Shown here in pieces: positions 61,039-64,000 of a DNA stretch of 64,000 nucleotides. The notes below the pieces were generated by a model. That model ran no database searches. It had not been told where the DNA came from and was given only the letters and a program-made list of their open reading frames with translations. The stretch's first letter is position 1, and the number at the start of each line of letters is the position of its first letter. The stretch is from Castellaniella sp. GTDB lineage: Bacteria > Pseudomonadota > Gammaproteobacteria > Burkholderiales > Burkholderiaceae_B. The position numbers were made by a program, and so were the translations under genes. The stretch lies in the NCBI RefSeq assembly GCF_034675845.1, contig NZ_JAUCCU010000001.1:1116001-1180000 (forward strand), written 5' to 3'.

Positions 61039-63781
61039 ACGCCAACTTGCCGTGGCAATGTTTATATTTCTTGCCGCTGCCGCAGGGACAAGAATCATTG
61101 CGACCCACCCGAGGCACCGCCCCGGCATCACCCGCCTGGGCAGCAGGCGCTTGATCCAGGCCAGGGTCTTCGCCGCGCAACGCGGCATCATAATCCGCAT
61201 GGTGATAGCGCACGTTTTCCAATGCCGGAGCGGCGGGTTCCTCGACCTCGACCTGTTCGGCTGATTGGATGCGTACCGTCATCAGAACGCGCACGGTTTC
61301 ATTGCGCACCCGGTCCAACATATCGGAGAACAGGGCAAATGCCTCGCGTTTGTAGGCTTGCTTTGGATCGACCTGGGCATAGCCACGCAAATGAATGCCC
61401 TGGCGCAAATGATCCAGCGACGCCAGGTGCGAGCGCCAGTTGGAGTCCAGCGCCTGCAACAGGACCGAGCGCTCGAAGGGCTCCCAGCCTTCCCGGCCAA
61501 CCAGGGTGATTTTTTCGTCGTACAGGCGGCGGGCCTCGGCCAGCACGCGTTCCAGCAAATCGTCATCCGTCAGGTTCGGTTCTTGTTCCAGCATGTCCGC
61601 CAGCGCCATCGGCATGGCCCAGTCGGACTCCAGTGTCGTCTGCAGTGCCGACACATCCCACTGTTCCTCGACGGTTTCCTCAGGGATATACCGACGAAAT
61701 ACAGCGGTGATTTCAGCATCACGCAAATTGGCAATGATGTCGGCCACCGACGAGGCCTCCAGGACCTCGTTGCGCTGGCCATACAGGACCTTGCGCTGAT
61801 CGTTGGCCACATCATCGTATTCCAGCAGTTGCTTGCGGATATCGAAGTTACGGCCCTCGACCTTGCGCTGGGCGGATTCGATGGAGCGCGACACCATGCG
61901 CGCCTCGATGGGCTCGCCCTCGGGCAGGCGCAAGCGGTCCATGATGGCCCGTACGCGATCACCGGCAAAGATACGCATCAGCGAATCATCCAGCGACAGG
62001 TAGAAACGCGAAGAACCCGGATCGCCCTGGCGCCCGGCGCGACCGCGCAGTTGATTATCGATACGGCGCGACTCGTGACGTTCAGTGCCGATGATGCGCA
62101 AACCCCCGGCCGCCTTCACGGCCTCGTTGAGAGGCACCCATTCGGCACGAATCGCCGCAATGCGGGCATCCTTGTCGGCAGCCGACAAATCGGGATCAGC
62201 ACGCACCAGATCGATTTGTTTTTCGATGCTGCCGCCCAGCACGATGTCCGTGCCCCGGCCGGCCATATTGGTGGCGATGGTGATGTGGCCCGGCTTACCG
62301 GCCCCGGCGACGATCTCGGCCTCGCGGGCATGCTGTTTGGCGTTCAGCACCGCATGGGGCAGGCCATCCCGGGTCAGGGCATTGGACAGGAGTTCGGAGT
62401 TCTCGATGCTGGTGGTCCCCACCAGCACGGGCTGACCGCGCTTGTGGCAATCGATGATATCCGCCAGAATCGCCTGGTATTTTTCGGCATCGGTCTTGAA
62501 GACCTGGTCATTCTGGTCATCACGCGCCATGGGACGATTGGTCGGAATGATGACGGTTTCCAGGCCGTAGATTTCCTGGAACTCGTAGGCTTCAGTATCC
62601 GCCGTCCCGGTCATGCCGGACAGCTTGTCATACATCCGGAAGTAGTTCTGGAAGGTAATCGAGGCCAGCGTCTGGTTTTCGTTCTGGATCCGCACACCTT
62701 CTTTGGATTCGACCGCCTGATGCAGGCCATCGGACCAGCGGCGCCCGGCCATCAGGCGCCCGGTGAATTCGTCCACAATGACGATCTCGCCGTTTTGCAC
62801 GACATACTGCTGGTCTTTGTGAAACAAATTATGCGCACGCAGCGCCACCAACAGGTGATGCATCAGGGAAATATGGCGCGGATCATACAAGGATTCGCCC
62901 TCGGGCAGAATGCCTTGCTTGATCATGATTTGTTCGGCCTTGATCTGGCCGGCCTCGGACAGGTGCACCTGCTGGGCCTTTTCATCCACCCAGAAATCAC
63001 CCTCGGGTTCAGGTTCGTGGGACTTGGGCTCTTCGGTCATCCGCACCATCAAAGGCGGCACGGCATTCATGCGTACATAGAGTTCGGTATTGTCGTCGGC
63101 CTGACCGGAGATGATCAGCGGCGTGCGGGCCTCGTCGATCAGAATGGAATCGACCTCGTCGACGATGGCGTAGGACAGACTGCGTTGGCGGCGGTCTTCC
63201 GGACGGAATTCCATATTGTCACGCAGGTAATCGAAGCCGTACTCGTTATTCGTGCCGTAGGTGATGTCGGCCTGATAGGCGGCGCGTTTTTCTTCGTTTT
63301 CCTGCTGGGGCACGACCACGCCGGTGCTCATGCCCAGGAATCCGTATAGGCGGCCCATCCAGTCGGCATCGCGCCGGGCCAGGTAGTCATTGACTGTGAC
63401 CACATGCACGCCACGGCCTGACAGGGCATTGAGATACACCGCCAGGGTCGCCATCAGGGTCTTGCCCTCGCCGGTGCGCATTTCGGCGATCTTGCCATTA
63501 TGCAAGGCAATGGCACCCAGCATCTGCACATCGAAGTGGCGCATGCCAAACACACGCTTGCTGGCCTCGCGCACAACGGCAAAGGCCTCGGGCAGCAAGG
63601 AGTTGAGGGATTTCCCATCCGCAATGCGCTGGCGAAATTCCGCAGTCTTGGCCCTGAGCTCGTCGTCGGACAGCGTTTGCAGTGAGGGTTCAAGCGCATT
63701 GATCTGCGCGACCTGCTTGCGGTACTGCTTTAGCAACCGGTCGTTGCGGCTGCCAATAATTTTTTTGAGCAGAGAAACCAT
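61037..63781 (-). CDS. secA: preprotein translocase motor ATPase SecA
   Basis: A 914-residue SecA. Walker A is AEMRTGEGKTLMATL near residue 102, the DEAD-like motif is AIVDEVDSILIDEARTPLI, and the RecA-2 domain has GRAGRQGDPGSSRFYLSLDD. The C-terminal zinc motif CPCGSGKKYKHCHG ends the protein, so the SecB/lipid-binding tail is complete. It drives preproteins through SecYEG. The start ATG is 63781. The stop codon is overlapped by the repeat at 60994. Confidence 0.97.
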   Translation of the reverse strand: MVSLLKKIIGSRNDRLLKQYRKQVAQINALEPSLQTLSDDELRAKTAEFRQRIADGKSLNSLLPEAFAVVREASKRVFGMRHFDVQMLGAIALHNGKIAEMRTGEGKTLMATLAVYLNALSGRGVHVVTVNDYLARRDADWMGRLYGFLGMSTGVVVPQQENEEKRAAYQADITYGTNNEYGFDYLRDNMEFRPEDRRQRSLSYAIVDEVDSILIDEARTPLIISGQADDNTELYVRMNAVPPLMVRMTEEPKSHEPEPEGDFWVDEKAQQVHLSEAGQIKAEQIMIKQGILPEGESLYDPRHISLMHHLLVALRAHNLFHKDQQYVVQNGEIVIVDEFTGRLMAGRRWSDGLHQAVESKEGVRIQNENQTLASITFQNYFRMYDKLSGMTGTADTEAYEFQEIYGLETVIIPTNRPMARDDQNDQVFKTDAEKYQAILADIIDCHKRGQPVLVGTTSIENSELLSNALTRDGLPHAVLNAKQHAREAEIVAGAGKPGHITIATNMAGRGTDIVLGGSIEKQIDLVRADPDLSAADKDARIAAIRAEWVPLNEAVKAAGGLRIIGTERHESRRIDNQLRGRAGRQGDPGSSRFYLSLDDSLMRIFAGDRVRAIMDRLRLPEGEPIEARMVSRSIESAQRKVEGRNFDIRKQLLEYDDVANDQRKVLYGQRNEVLEASSVADIIANLRDAEITAVFRRYIPEETVEEQWDVSALQTTLESDWAMPMALADMLEQEPNLTDDDLLERVLAEARRLYDEKITLVGREGWEPFERSVLLQALDSNWRSHLASLDHLRQGIHLRGYAQVDPKQAYKREAFALFSDMLDRVRNETVRVLMTVRIQSAEQVEVEEPAAPALENVRYHHADYDAALRGEDPGLDQAPAAQAGDAGAVPRVGRNDSCPCGSGKKYKHCHGKLA

Positions 63782-63890
63782 AGTATGTCGTCGCTGGGGT
63801 GGGTACCAGCTCCGGGGTCTGCAAGAGCTGGCAACCGAAAGAATTGTCAGGCACGGCCACCGGACGGCGACCGCAGGTAAACGATGCAGT

Positions 63891-64000
63891 TTAACGCAGC
63901 TGGGAGTCTGTCGCTTTGACTGGGTTTGCCCCTGCCAGTTGAACGGGATTGCCAGCTTGCAAGGTAGGTGTTCCCGGCTGGATAAACAAGGTCGGGTCCA
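63891..64000 (-). CDS. C-terminal end of a probable M23 family peptidase, truncated by the window
   Basis: The minus strand holds 35 codons and a TAA at 63891-63893, with sequence DPTLFIQPG, TPTLQAGNPVQLAG and the final SQLR. DPTLFI fits the end of LytM/M23 domains, and an M23 peptidase lies upstream of secA in relatives such as Bordetella. Only this tail is visible, so the family is an inference. The 109 bases before secA contain no recognised promoter. Confidence 0.5.
   Translation of the reverse strand, partial: DPTLFIQPGTPTLQAGNPVQLAGANPVKATDSQLR

Noticed and set aside
1..64000. CRISPR arrays, insertion sequences, prophage genes or attachment sites
   Set aside because: No regularly spaced direct repeats, transposase or integrase motifs were found on either strand; the only tandem repeat is the 7-bp run at 43519.

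Overview
The window looks like chromosomal DNA of a betaproteobacterium of the order Burkholderiales, most likely an Alcaligenaceae relative of Bordetella or Achromobacter. The reasons are the high GC content, the housekeeping gene set (coq7, glyQS-gmhB-plsC, lptD-surA-rsmA with amgK-murU, secA with an M23 peptidase upstream) and the dense gene packing with many 4-base start/stop overlaps. No insertion sequence, prophage, integrase or CRISPR array was seen.

Layout. 1-2690: a truncated FAD-dependent 2-hydroxyacid dehydrogenase and a phosphomannomutase/phosphoglucomutase. 2701-12367, minus strand: a surface-polysaccharide cluster with an undecaprenyl-phosphate sugar-1-phosphate transferase, a WbpO/TviB-type UDP-HexNAc dehydrogenase, a WbpP-type 4-epimerase, a MurJ/Wzx-type flippase, one GT4 glycosyltransferase and one 1197-residue protein with three GT4 units in one chain. 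The two sugar enzymes point to UDP-GalNAcA. 12482-13750: gltS, interrupted by an in-frame TGA at codon 23. 13766-13950: an unannotated small RNA gene with UP-like element, promoter, four predicted hairpins and a terminator; one loop carries a copy of the 16S anti-Shine-Dalgarno sequence. 14045-18972, minus strand: a terminal-oxidase operon of the cbb3 (C) class in which a CcoS-like segment precedes CcoN and the third subunit is monoheme, followed by SCO, a CtaG-like protein and coq7.

19172-22225: osmC-like gene, thyA, CitE-like lyase, enoyl-CoA hydratase. 22329-27481: glyQ-glyS-gmhB-plsC-ygjP, five genes joined by 4-base overlaps. 27478-30641: NCS1 nucleobase transporter, tandem universal stress protein, glyoxalase I. 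30654-38065: the envelope block rsmA-surA-lptD, divergent from amgK-murU and a membrane protein of unknown function. 38080-43112: glnHPQ-type and metNIQ-type ABC importers in tandem. 43220-47792: a decayed diguanylate cyclase beside an MHYT hybrid histidine kinase and an HD-GYP response regulator, suggesting a c-di-GMP signalling locus. 47794-51514: a TetR-controlled DevBCA-like exporter with a clear operator over the promoter. 51690-51765: tRNA-Lys(UUU). 51833-60987: metallophosphoesterase, divergent GH31 protein, mnmC, inositol monophosphatase-like protein, M20 amidohydrolase, thioesterase, mgtE. 60994-64000: a 21-bp-arm inverted repeat over the secA stop codon, secA, and the end of an M23-like peptidase gene.

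The strongest candidates for new biology are the small RNA with anti-SD loops, the CcoS-like/CcoN fusion oxidase with its coq7-containing operon, the triple glycosyltransferase, the gltS nonsense codon and the 7-bp repeat frameshift in the diguanylate cyclase remnant. All identifications come from reading motifs; no database search was run.
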